DNA of 64,000 nt from Lentisalinibacter orientalis (GTDB lineage: Bacteria; Pseudomonadota; Gammaproteobacteria; Steroidobacterales; Woeseiaceae): assembly GCF_040706535.1 (NCBI RefSeq), contig NZ_JAPDRJ010000004.1, forward strand, positions 62,001 through 126,000, given 5' to 3'. Every line of letters begins with the position of its first letter. Position 1 is the stretch's first letter. This document shows, in pieces, positions 9,261-16,441 of this stretch. The notes beneath the pieces were generated by a model that searched no databases, was not told the origin of the DNA, and saw only the letters and a list, made by a program, of their open reading frames with translations. Both the position numbers and the translations under genes were made by a program.

Positions 9261-9473
9261 GTGGTCGTAGCGATGGCGATAGGCAGCGGCGGCGGCAGGA
9301 TTGGCGGCGGGATAAGCGACGTGTATCCGATCGCGCCTTCCCGGCCCCTGAAGCCGGTGAATCCGGATACGCCGAAGCGGCCGCGCAGGGACGACGACGC
9401 CGAATCTGAGCGCGAGGAAAAAAATGAGAATTCGGACAAGGATAACGGTTCAATTATCGATGAGTATGCGTGA
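9261..9473 (+). CDS. Small Gly/Pro-rich, acidic-tailed protein of unknown function
   Basis: A possible 70-residue protein in the gap between fliA and the DUF2802 gene. It starts at GTG 9261, three bases after the fliA stop, with a GAGGGGG stretch upstream; an ATG at 9273 is an alternative. The N-terminal part is Gly-rich, the middle has repeated Pro (P-L-K-P-V-N-P-D-T-P-K-R-P), and the tail is strongly charged (D-D-D-A-E-S-E-R-E-E-K-N-E-N). No known domain is recognised. Its stop overlaps the next start (TGATG), which supports real translation. The last about 70 bases are clearly richer in A and T than the surroundings. Confidence 0.5.
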   Translation: MVVAMAIGSGGGRIGGGISDVYPIAPSRPLKPVNPDTPKRPRRDDDAESEREEKNENSDKDNGSIIDEYA

Positions 9474-9943
9474 TGGACTTCATTAGCGAAATCAATGTGA
9501 TCTACGTGCTGGCATTCTCCAATGCCCTGATCCTGTTTGCCGTGGCGGCGATCCTGCGGGGCGAGCCCCGCCGCGAGCCGCTGCCGCCGGAGCAGGCGGG
9601 GCAGGGCGACGACGCCGTGGGCGATGTCCGTGGCGATGTCCGTGGCGATGGCCGGGGCGATGTCCTGGCCCGGGCGGTGCTGGAGCGGCTCGACGAGATC
9701 GGCCGGCGCCTCGAGCATCTTGAGAGACTGTCCGCGGATGCCGCGCAGGCGCCTGCGCCCGCAGCGGCGGGCGGGACCGGCGGGCAGCGCTACGGCGAGG
9801 CCCTGCGCCTGGTCGGGGGCGGAGCGGCGCCCGACGACCTGGTGAGCCGCTGCGGACTGAGCCGCGGTGAGGCCGACCTGTTCGTGCGGCTGCATGGTAA
9901 CCGGCACCGGGGCGAGGCTGCGGCCGTCCGCCGGGTGTCCTGA
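9473..9943 (+). CDS. DUF2802 domain membrane-anchored protein
   Basis: A 156-residue protein with one N-terminal membrane helix (residues about 9-28), a variable linker containing short G-D-V-R repeats, a short coiled stretch (L-E-R-L-D-E-I-G-R-R-L-E-H-L-E-R) and a C-terminal domain. That domain reads Y-G-E-A-L-R-L-V-G-G-G-A, then L-V-S-R-C-G-L-S-R-G-E-A-D-L, the pattern of DUF2802 proteins found next to flagellar and chemotaxis genes in gammaproteobacteria. The role is unknown. I chose ATG 9473; GTG 9470 is one codon earlier in the same frame. Confidence 0.75.
   Translation: MDFISEINVIYVLAFSNALILFAVAAILRGEPRREPLPPEQAGQGDDAVGDVRGDVRGDGRGDVLARAVLERLDEIGRRLEHLERLSADAAQAPAPAAAGGTGGQRYGEALRLVGGGAAPDDLVSRCGLSRGEADLFVRLHGNRHRGEAAAVRRVS
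9620..9667 (+). repeat. Four 12-bp tandem repeats inside the DUF2802 gene
   Basis: Four direct units of the type GGCGATGTCCGT (9620-9631, 9632-9643, 9644-9655, 9656-9667; the last two have one or two changes). They encode repeated Gly-Asp-Val/Gly-Arg in the linker between the membrane helix and the C-terminal domain. The unit is a multiple of three, so copy-number change would alter linker length without breaking the frame. Confidence 0.85.
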
Positions 9944-9958
9944 CCGGAGTAAGAAGAA

Positions 9959-10795
9959 ATGTCGAGTGCCGAGTACTTCCGTTTTGTCCAGATGCTGGCG
10001 GACGAGCTGACCCGCAAGGAGATCAAGCTGCCGTCGTTCCCCGACGTGGTGATCAAGATTCGCGAGGCGCTGGAGGACGGTGACTGCACCGCCGAGCGCG
10101 TCGCCGACGTGGTGAGCCTGGAGCCCGTGCTGATGTCGCGCATCCTGGCGATGGCCAATTCCGCCTTCTACAACCCGGCGGGTGTGAAGATCACCAGCCT
10201 GCGCGCCGCCATCAGCCGGCTCGGTTTCAACATGGTGCGCAACACGGCGATCGCCATGGCCGTGGAGCAGCTGTTCCAGGCGGAGCAGCAGGCGGCCATC
10301 CGCAATCAGCTGAAGACGCTGTGGAAGGTCAGCCTGCGCAGGGCGGCCATGGCCGAGGTGCTCGCCGACCAGCACGCCGAACTGGACGCCGACGGCGCGT
10401 TTCTGGCCGGCCTGCTGAACGAGATCGGCAAGCTCTACATCCTCACCAAGGCGAAGGAATTCCCGACTCTGCTGACGGACGAGGACTCCCGCCGCCAGAT
10501 ACTCGAGGAGTGGAACCCCCAGGTGGGCAAGTCGATCCTGGAGAACTGGGAGTTCCCCGACGACATCGTCGACACGGTGGCCGGCGACCAGACCCAGCGG
10601 CGCAGCAGCAAGCCGACGCTGCACGACGTGATCGTGGCGGCGTGTTACCTGTCGCTGCGGGAGGCCGAGGCGGAGGTGGAAGAGGAGTTCCAGCCGGTCG
10701 TGCACAAACTCGGCGTGGACGGACCCCGTTACCCGCCGGTCTACCAGCGCTTCGAGGAGAAGCTCGAGTCCCTGACCGCCGCGCTGGCCGGCTGA
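9959..10795 (+). CDS. HDOD domain signalling protein
   Basis: A 278-residue soluble protein consisting of an HDOD domain, a non-catalytic relative of HD phosphohydrolases. Typical patterns are the L-P-S-F-P-D-V-V-I-K-I-R start, then V-V-S-L-E-P-V-L-M-S-R-I-L-A-M-A-N-S-A-F-Y and L-R-A-A-I-S-R-L-G-F-N-M-V-R. The D-G-A-F-L-A-G-L-L-N-E-I-G segment has no intact His-Asp pair, as expected for HDOD. Such proteins act in signalling, often with c-di-GMP or motility. It lies 15 bases after the DUF2802 gene and may end that transcription unit. It faces the PilZ gene convergently. Confidence 0.88.
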   Translation: MSSAEYFRFVQMLADELTRKEIKLPSFPDVVIKIREALEDGDCTAERVADVVSLEPVLMSRILAMANSAFYNPAGVKITSLRAAISRLGFNMVRNTAIAMAVEQLFQAEQQAAIRNQLKTLWKVSLRRAAMAEVLADQHAELDADGAFLAGLLNEIGKLYILTKAKEFPTLLTDEDSRRQILEEWNPQVGKSILENWEFPDDIVDTVAGDQTQRRSSKPTLHDVIVAACYLSLREAEAEVEEEFQPVVHKLGVDGPRYPPVYQRFEEKLESLTAALAG

Positions 10796-10801
10796 CCGGC
10801 C

Positions 10802-10821
10802 GCCGGCGCGGCCGCGCCGGC
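10802..10821. terminator. Perfect 20-bp GC palindrome between convergent genes
   Basis: A perfectly self-complementary 20-mer (GCCGGCGCGG and its complement, no loop) lies between the HDOD stop and the PilZ stop. It could form a strong hairpin in both transcripts and so end both. No T-run follows on either side, so intrinsic termination is not proven; a Rho-assisted or RNA-stabilising role is equally possible. Confidence 0.45.
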
Positions 10822-11453
10822 TATTCCTGCAGCGCGCGCAGCCGGGCCGTGCGGATGTCCTCGGCCTGGCGGCTGAGCATGTGGCGGATGAGCATCTCGC
10901 TCTCTGCCTCGCGCATGCCGACGAATTCCACGGCGATCTTGTAGCCCTCGTCTTCCAGGTCGGATTCCTCGGGCGTCTGGCAGCGGACCACTCTGGCCAG
11001 CGTCTCGACGTAGTGCGAGTCCGAGACCAGCAGGAACTTCAGCATCAGCCGCGCGCCCTCGCTCATGCCGTGGGGTGCCGCGAAGGCCATGCCCGAGGAG
11101 CTGAGGTCGCAGAGTTGCGTGGGGCGCTTGTAGATGGGGTTACGCTGTTGCTCGAGCTCCATCACCTTGTCGGCCACGAGCTGAATCTTCTCGTTCAGCA
11201 ACTCCACGCACTCCGCACTCACCGGCGCCTTCTGCCGCAGCTTCAGGACGGCGGGCTTCAGGGAGGCCTCCACCTCCATCAGCTTGGCATCCAGTCCGGA
11301 GGTCCGGGAAGTGCTGCCCAGGTTCTTCTCCAGTCGCTGTATCCACTCGCTCTCGTCCACCGTCGAGTAGTCGATGCGCACGAGTTCCTTCAGGCGGAAC
11401 ACGCGGCGGCGGTTGGTTTCGCTGGTCTCGGCTTCGTTCTGAATTTCACTCAT
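10821..11453 (-). CDS. PilZ domain protein of the stator operon
   Basis: A 210-residue protein. The N-terminal half is helical and charged (residues about 20-110), and the C-terminal half is a PilZ-like barrel with R-P-T-Q-L-C-D-L-S-S-S-G-M-A-F, i.e. the D-x-S-x-x-G core of PilZ domains. An Arg lies a few residues upstream, though the classical R-x-x-x-R is not clean, so c-di-GMP binding is likely but not certain. A helical N-terminus plus a PilZ barrel resembles the atypical, oligomeric PilZ group. The start ATGAGTGA overlaps the motB stop by eight bases, so it is made with the stators. A role as a c-di-GMP-dependent brake or tuner of the motor is inferred from this position. Confidence 0.82.
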   Translation of the reverse strand: MSEIQNEAETSETNRRRVFRLKELVRIDYSTVDESEWIQRLEKNLGSTSRTSGLDAKLMEVEASLKPAVLKLRQKAPVSAECVELLNEKIQLVADKVMELEQQRNPIYKRPTQLCDLSSSGMAFAAPHGMSEGARLMLKFLLVSDSHYVETLARVVRCQTPEESDLEDEGYKIAVEFVGMREAESEMLIRHMLSRQAEDIRTARLRALQE

Positions 11454-12399
11454 CGTCTTCGTCTCCCCCGGGTGCATCGGCCGCGGCACCGTCGCCGTCG
11501 GCACTCGTCCCGGTCTCTCCCGCTGCGTCCGCGTCCGGTTTGCGGGCTTCGGCGATGCGCAGCTGCCGGTCCTCACTGCCACCGGACGGGTTGCGTATGA
11601 TGCTGATGTCCACGCGCCGATTGATGGCGCGGTGCTCCGCGCTGTCGTTCGGATACAGCGGGCGCGTGTCGGCGTGGCCGGTCACCACGATGCGGCTCTC
11701 TTCGATGTCGCCGCCCTTCAGCAGCGTGTGGGCGACGGAGACCGCCCGGGCCGTGGACAGCTCCCAGTTCGAGCGGTAACGCTCGTTGTAGATGGGCACG
11801 TCGTCGGTGTGCCCGGAGATCTTCAGCTCCCCCGGCATCTCGCCGATGAGGCCGCGGATCTTCTCCAGTACCGGCAGGAAGCCGGGCTGTATGCTGGCGT
11901 CCCCGGAGGGGAAGGTGGCCTTCTCCAGGATGCGGATGATGATGCGCCGCCCGTCCAGTTCGACGTCCACGCTGCCCTGCGCGATCTCCTCCGCCAGCGC
12001 CTGGCGGAGCTTCTCGGCATCCTCCTTCGCTTGGTCGGCTTCCTCGTCGCCCACGCCGGGCTCGTCCACGCCCACGTCCAGGGTGTTCTTGGCGGAATCG
12101 ATGGTGTGCTGGCGGATCTCGTTCAGCGGCGTGGGCTGGGGCCGCCCGGGGCTGAATTCCCGCGCGATGATGCTGGTGCCCTTGGGGATGGTCTTCACCT
12201 CCACCTGCGCCTGCACGCCGAAGGCCTCCCGCACCGACCCGGACAGCACCTTGAACTTCTGCACGTCCATCTCGGAGAACGCCAGCATGAGCACGAAGAA
12301 GCACATGAGCAGCGTCATGAGATCGGCGAAGGTCATGACCCAGGCGGGTACGCCCTTCTTCTCCTCTTCCCTGACTCCCGGGGTCGCTTCCTCGTCCAT
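11446..12399 (-). CDS. motB: Flagellar stator protein MotB/PomB/MotD type
   Basis: A 317-residue stator subunit. A short cytoplasmic tail is followed by one membrane helix (residues about 20-40) with the ion-binding Asp at position 26 in T-F-A-D-L-M-T-L-L-M-C-F-F-V-L. It continues S-E-M-D-V-Q-K-F-K, close to the PomB/MotD group. The periplasmic OmpA-like peptidoglycan-binding domain spans about 165-275 and includes I-S-G-H-T-D-D-V-P-I and N-W-E-L-S-T-A-R-A-V-S-V-A. The last about 35 residues are acidic and disordered, an extension. It lies 11 bases after motA and is regulated with it from the upstream sigma-28 promoter. Confidence 0.94.
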   Translation of the reverse strand: MDEEATPGVREEEKKGVPAWVMTFADLMTLLMCFFVLMLAFSEMDVQKFKVLSGSVREAFGVQAQVEVKTIPKGTSIIAREFSPGRPQPTPLNEIRQHTIDSAKNTLDVGVDEPGVGDEEADQAKEDAEKLRQALAEEIAQGSVDVELDGRRIIIRILEKATFPSGDASIQPGFLPVLEKIRGLIGEMPGELKISGHTDDVPIYNERYRSNWELSTARAVSVAHTLLKGGDIEESRIVVTGHADTRPLYPNDSAEHRAINRRVDISIIRNPSGGSEDRQLRIAEARKPDADAAGETGTSADGDGAAADAPGGDEDDE

Positions 12400-12410
12400 G
12401 CGCCGGGACC

Positions 12411-13175
12411 TCAGGCCAGTTCTTCGTCGACGCTGCGGCGCGAACGGGGCAGGTAGGCCTCCAGCATGCTCTCGATGATGCGCGGGTTCTGCCCCTCCTG
12501 GATGCCGATCAGCGCGTCGATGACCAGCGACTTGTGGCGCTGCTCTTCCTTGCTGCGCAGGGCCAGCTTGTCGGCTACCGGTATGGCGATCACGTTAGCG
12601 AGGATCGCGCCGTACAGCGTCGTGAGCAGAGCCACGGCCATGGCCGGGCCGATCTGCTTCGGGTCGTCCATGACGGAGAGCATCTGCACGAGGCCGATCA
12701 GCGTACCGATCATGCCCATGGCAGGGCCGACGTCGCCGATGGCCTTGAAGATGCCCTGGCCGTCGCTGTGACGCTGCAGCGTCTGGTTCAGGTCCTTGTT
12801 CAGCATGGAGCGGACCACCTCGGAGGGATGGCCGTCGATCAGGAGGCCCACGCCCATCTTCATGAACTCGTCGGGCACCTCGGCGTCTTCCAGCGCGAGG
12901 ATGCCGCCCTGGCGCGCGGTCTTCGCCAGTTCGACGGATTTCTCGATGATGGCCTCGGGGTTGGGCACGCGCTGGGTGAACGCCTTCACCGCGATGCCGG
13001 TGGCGCTGAAGAACTGCTTCAGGCTGAACTTCATCATCGTCACGAGGAACGTGCCGACGAGCACGATCAGCAGCGACGGGGTATTGAGGAAGACGCCCGG
13101 CGCGCCGCCCAGGAAGATGGAGGTGATGACCACCCCGAGGGCGCCGAGCAAGCCTATCAGTGTTGCGAGATCCAA
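12411..13175 (-). CDS. motA: Flagellar stator protein MotA, PomA/MotC type
   Basis: A 254-residue, four-helix ion-channel subunit of the stator. I place the start at TTG 13175, since GGAGG sits eight bases upstream and the protein then begins (M)-D-L-A-T-L-I-G-L-L-G, matching PomA of Na+-driven motors. Further matches to PomA are P-A-M-G-M-I-G-T-L-I-G-L-V-Q-M-L and D-D-P-K-Q-I-G-P-A-M-A-V-A-L-L-T-T-L-Y-G. A longer in-frame ATG at 13235 adds residues without homology. Ion type (Na+ or H+) cannot be settled from sequence alone, but the PomA-like start and the suspected saline habitat favour Na+. Confidence 0.94.
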   Translation of the reverse strand: MDLATLIGLLGALGVVITSIFLGGAPGVFLNTPSLLIVLVGTFLVTMMKFSLKQFFSATGIAVKAFTQRVPNPEAIIEKSVELAKTARQGGILALEDAEVPDEFMKMGVGLLIDGHPSEVVRSMLNKDLNQTLQRHSDGQGIFKAIGDVGPAMGMIGTLIGLVQMLSVMDDPKQIGPAMAVALLTTLYGAILANVIAIPVADKLALRSKEEQRHKSLVIDALIGIQEGQNPRIIESMLEAYLPRSRRSVDEELA

Positions 13176-13555
13176 CGCGTCGTCCTCCGTTCTTGTTCGG
13201 GATGCCGAAGGCGGCGCCGATCCGCGCATCCGCACGCACGCGCCGCCACGCTCCTGTGGCTACCCTCTGTATCGGCGGCGCACGGGGAATCTTTAGCCCG
13301 CGGGACGGATCCGCTACGACACCGGCCCGGCCCGGGGGCGCGTGGCGCAAGAGCATGAACCGGCACGAATTATTCCGGTCTCGAGTTGCAATCGCCTGCT
13401 GTGCACCGCACAATCGTCCGCGGTTCCGGCAGACGCCCGCTCGAGGCGCAAGGCACTGAATTGACAGGCGTGATCAGACCAGCGGCCACGGGGGCGACGA
13501 CTCCGGGCCCCATTCCCCCGCGGCCCGGCAGGGGACGTCCGGCCGCGGAGGCGGC
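13176..13555. other. Divergent intergenic region between motA and fleQ-like gene
   Basis: A 380-base stretch without a convincing gene. It contains the motA ribosome-binding site, a near-perfect sigma-28 promoter for motA (13269-13295) and, on the plus strand, the GGAG site of the fleQ-like gene at 13547-13550. Short open frames here have no recognisable domains. No clear sigma-70 promoter for the plus-strand gene could be picked. Confidence 0.7.
13269..13295 (-). promoter_or_regulatory. FliA (sigma-28) promoter of the motA-motB-pilZ operon
   Basis: On the minus strand the -35 element reads TAAAGATT (13295-13288), then an 11-base spacer, then the -10 element GCCGATAC (13276-13269). The consensus is TAAAGTTT-N11-GCCGATAA, so 14 of 16 positions match and the spacing is exact. 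The start of motA is about 94 bases downstream. The fliA gene itself lies 4 kb away. Confidence 0.88.
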
Positions 13556-14956
13556 ATGGTGAGCGGCGAACGGCTCATACTGGTCATCGCCGAGGACGCC
13601 GAGGCAGGGGAGACCCTGCGCGACAGCATCGAGTTTCTGGACGCGCCGGCCACGGCGCTCACGTCGCCCGAACGCTGGCGCGACAGCGCCGCCGGGCAGC
13701 GGCTGGCCGCCGTCTTCCTGCACCCCTCACTCGGGCGCGCGGCCGTCGCTCATCTGGTCGCGGAGATCGGCAGCGCGGACGCCGCGCTGCCGCTCGTGGT
13801 CGCGGGCCGCGCCGATCTGTCCGCGCTGGAGGCGGACTGCCCCGGCGCAAGGCTGTTCGGCCTGGATCTGCCCGTCGACTTCAGTCAGCTGGCCGCATTG
13901 CTGGAGGAGATCTGGGCGGGCTACAGCCGCCACCGCACCGAGCATGCGGCCGCCCGGGTCCAGTCGCGGCCGCTGGGCGAGAGCCTGGCCATGTGCGAGG
14001 CCCGGGGGCTCGCCGAGCGGGTCGCCGCCAGCGGAGCGTCCGTGCTGATACTCGGCGAGTCGGGCACCGGCAAGGAGGTGGTCGCCCGCTACATCCACGA
14101 ACTCAGCGCGAGGCAGGGGCCGTTCGTCGCGGTGAACTGCGGCGCCATCCCGGGCCAGCTGCTGGAGAGCGAGCTGTTCGGCCACGAGCGCGGCGCGTTC
14201 ACCGGCGCCGTGGCGCGGCGGACGGGACGCTTCGAGCAGGCGGCCGGCGGCACCATCTTCCTGGACGAGATCGGCGACATGCCGCCGGCGATGCAGGTGA
14301 AGCTGCTGCGGGTGCTGCAGGAACGCGTGATCGACCGGATCGGCGGCCTGGAGAGCATACCGGTGGACGTCAGGGTCATCGCCGCCACTCATCGTGACCT
14401 GCCCGAGGCGATCGAGGACGGCACCTTCCGCGAAGACCTTTACTACCGCCTGAACGTATTCCCGATCGAGCTGCCGCCGCTGCGCGAGCGCACAGGCGAC
14501 ATCCCGCTGCTGCTGGAGGAGATGGTGCGGCGGGTCGACGCGCGGCTCGGCATCCGGGTGGACTTCGAGCCGGAGACGGTGCGGGCGCTGCAGGAGTACG
14601 ACTGGCCCGGCAACGTGCGGGAGCTGGCCAACCTGGTGGAACGGCTGGCGGTGGTGCGTCCCCACGGCTGCATCATGGTCGGCGACCTGCCGGCGCCGCT
14701 GCGGCGCGAGACCGCGGCGGCCGCCACGGCGCCGGCCGCCGCCGACGATCTGCCGCCGGACGGCAAGAGCCTGAAAGAGCACATGGGGGACATCGAGAGC
14801 AGCCTGATCCGCGACGCGCTGCGATCCTGCGACGGCGTCGTCGCGCAGGCGGCCAGGATGCTGGGGATGGGACGCACGACCCTGGTGGAGAAGATCCGGC
14901 GTTACGACATCGCGCTGGATGAGGCCACGATCCGGGGCGAGACCACCCACGAATAG
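13556..14956 (+). CDS. fleQ: FleQ/FlrA-type sigma-54-dependent flagellar activator
   Basis: A 466-residue enhancer-binding protein. Residues 1-125 form a receiver-like FleQ N-domain without a clear phosphorylation site. The AAA+ domain has Walker A G-E-S-G-T-G-K-E (167-174), the sigma-54 contact G-A-F-T-G-A (213-218) and Walker B G-G-T-I-F-L-D-E-I-G-D. The C-terminal Fis-type helix-turn-helix reads V-V-A-Q-A-A-R-M-L-G-M-G-R-T-T-L-V-E-K-I-R-R-Y. FleQ normally sits at the top of the flagellar cascade and binds c-di-GMP. Here the LFRS-like position before the AAA+ domain reads V-Q-S-R-P, and the R-N after Walker A reads R-Y (178-179), so ligand binding may be altered. It is divergent from motA. 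Confidence 0.87.
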   Translation: MVSGERLILVIAEDAEAGETLRDSIEFLDAPATALTSPERWRDSAAGQRLAAVFLHPSLGRAAVAHLVAEIGSADAALPLVVAGRADLSALEADCPGARLFGLDLPVDFSQLAALLEEIWAGYSRHRTEHAAARVQSRPLGESLAMCEARGLAERVAASGASVLILGESGTGKEVVARYIHELSARQGPFVAVNCGAIPGQLLESELFGHERGAFTGAVARRTGRFEQAAGGTIFLDEIGDMPPAMQVKLLRVLQERVIDRIGGLESIPVDVRVIAATHRDLPEAIEDGTFREDLYYRLNVFPIELPPLRERTGDIPLLLEEMVRRVDARLGIRVDFEPETVRALQEYDWPGNVRELANLVERLAVVRPHGCIMVGDLPAPLRRETAAAATAPAAADDLPPDGKSLKEHMGDIESSLIRDALRSCDGVVAQAARMLGMGRTTLVEKIRRYDIALDEATIRGETTHE

Positions 14957-14966
14957 GAGCCATTCC

Positions 14967-16421
14967 ATGAAACTGGACAATCCCGACCTGTTGCGCAGCC
15001 GCTGCTACGTCGCCGGCGAGTGGGTCGACGCGGACGACGACGGCACCATCGCCGTCGAGAATCCCGCCACGGGCGAGAATCTCGGCACCGTGCCTGCCCT
15101 GGGCGCGGACGAGACCCGACGGGCGATCGCCGCCGCCGGGGAGGCCATGGCCGAGTGGAGCGCACGGCCGGCCGCCGAGCGTGCCGCGGTGCTGCGGCGC
15201 TGGCACGACCTGATGATGGAGCATCAGGAGGACCTGGCCGTCATCATGACGGCCGAACAGGGCAAGCCGCTGAAGGAGTCCCGCGGCGAGATCGCCTATG
15301 CCGCCGGCTTCATCGAGTGGTTCGCCGAGGAAGGCAAGCGGGTGTACGGCGACATCATCCCGTCACCCCAGGCCGGCCGCCGCCTGCTGGTGCTGAAACA
15401 GCCGGTGGGCGTGGTCGCGGCGATCACGCCGTGGAATTTCCCCGCCGCGATGATCACCCGCAAGGCGGGACCCGCGCTCGCGGCAGGCTGCACCTTCGTC
15501 TGCAAGCCCGCCTCGCAGACCCCGTACTCGGCACTGGCGCTGGCCGTGCTGGCGGAGGAGGCCGGCATCCCGGCCGGCGTGTTCAGCGTGGTCACCGGCT
15601 CGGCATCGGCCATCGGCGGCGAGATGACCGGCAACCCGACGGTGCGCAAGCTTTCGTTCACCGGTTCCACGGAGATCGGCAAGCTGCTCATGGAGCAGTG
15701 CGCCGGCACCATGAAGAAGGTGTCGCTGGAACTCGGCGGCAATGCGCCGTTCATCGTCTTCGACGATGCAGATCTCGACGCGGCCGTCGAGGGCGCCGTG
15801 GCCTCGAAGTACCGCAACACCGGCCAGACCTGCGTGTGCACGAACCGGTTCCTGGTCCAGGAATCGGTCATGGATGCCTTTGCCGACAAGCTGGCTGCCG
15901 CCGTCGACGACCTGGTGGTGGGCGACGGCCTGCAGGGCGATACCGACCAGGGCCCTCTGATCGACGAGAGCGCGGTGGAGAAGGTGGAGGAGCACATCGC
16001 CGATGCACTCGCCGGTGGCGCGGAGCTGATTACCGGCGGCAAGCGGCATGCGCTCGGCGGGCGGTTCTTCCAGCCGACCGTGGTCAAGGGCGCCACGCCC
16101 GAGATGCTGGTGGCCGGTGAGGAGACCTTCGGACCGCTGTCGCCGCTGTTCCCGTTCCGCGACGAGGCCGAGGCCATTGCCATGGCCAACGACACCCGCT
16201 TCGGGCTGGCGAGTTACTTCTACACCCGCGACCTGGCCCGCGCCTGGCGGGTCGGCGAGGCGCTGGAGTACGGGATCGTGGGCCTGAACACCGGCCTGAT
16301 CTCCACGCCGGTGGCGCCGTTCGGCGGCGTGAAGGAGTCGGGCATCGGCCGCGAGGGCTCGAAGTACGGCATCGACGACTACCTCGAGATCAAGTACTTC
16401 GCCATGGCGGGGCTGGACTGA
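14967..16421 (+). CDS. gabD: NAD(P)-dependent succinate-semialdehyde dehydrogenase family protein
   Basis: A 484-residue aldehyde dehydrogenase, the normal GabD length. It oxidises succinate semialdehyde to succinate in 4-aminobutyrate breakdown. Visible motifs are P-W-N-F-P-A-A-M-I-T-R-K (cofactor site), F-T-G-S-T-E-I-G, the general-base Glu in L-E-L-G-G-N-A-P-F and the catalytic Cys in G-Q-T-C-V-C-T-N-R. The T-C-V-C doublet is typical of the GabD group. ATG 14967 has AGGAG upstream. It follows the fleQ-like gene by ten bases but has no obvious functional link to it. Other semialdehydes are possible substrates. Confidence 0.9.
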   Translation: MKLDNPDLLRSRCYVAGEWVDADDDGTIAVENPATGENLGTVPALGADETRRAIAAAGEAMAEWSARPAAERAAVLRRWHDLMMEHQEDLAVIMTAEQGKPLKESRGEIAYAAGFIEWFAEEGKRVYGDIIPSPQAGRRLLVLKQPVGVVAAITPWNFPAAMITRKAGPALAAGCTFVCKPASQTPYSALALAVLAEEAGIPAGVFSVVTGSASAIGGEMTGNPTVRKLSFTGSTEIGKLLMEQCAGTMKKVSLELGGNAPFIVFDDADLDAAVEGAVASKYRNTGQTCVCTNRFLVQESVMDAFADKLAAAVDDLVVGDGLQGDTDQGPLIDESAVEKVEEHIADALAGGAELITGGKRHALGGRFFQPTVVKGATPEMLVAGEETFGPLSPLFPFRDEAEAIAMANDTRFGLASYFYTRDLARAWRVGEALEYGIVGLNTGLISTPVAPFGGVKESGIGREGSKYGIDDYLEIKYFAMAGLD

Positions 16422-16441
16422 CGGCTGAGGCTATTCCCGGC

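Noticed and set aside
13361..13385. Possible sigma-54 promoter (GGCACG near 13352) before the fleQ-like gene
   Set aside because: The GC element expected ten bases after GG is missing, so the -24/-12 pattern is not met.
13160..13459. Plus-strand 99-codon frame between motA and fleQ
   Set aside because: It overlaps the motA start and sigma-28 promoter, has no recognisable domain and an Arg/Pro/Ala-rich composition of non-coding high-GC DNA.
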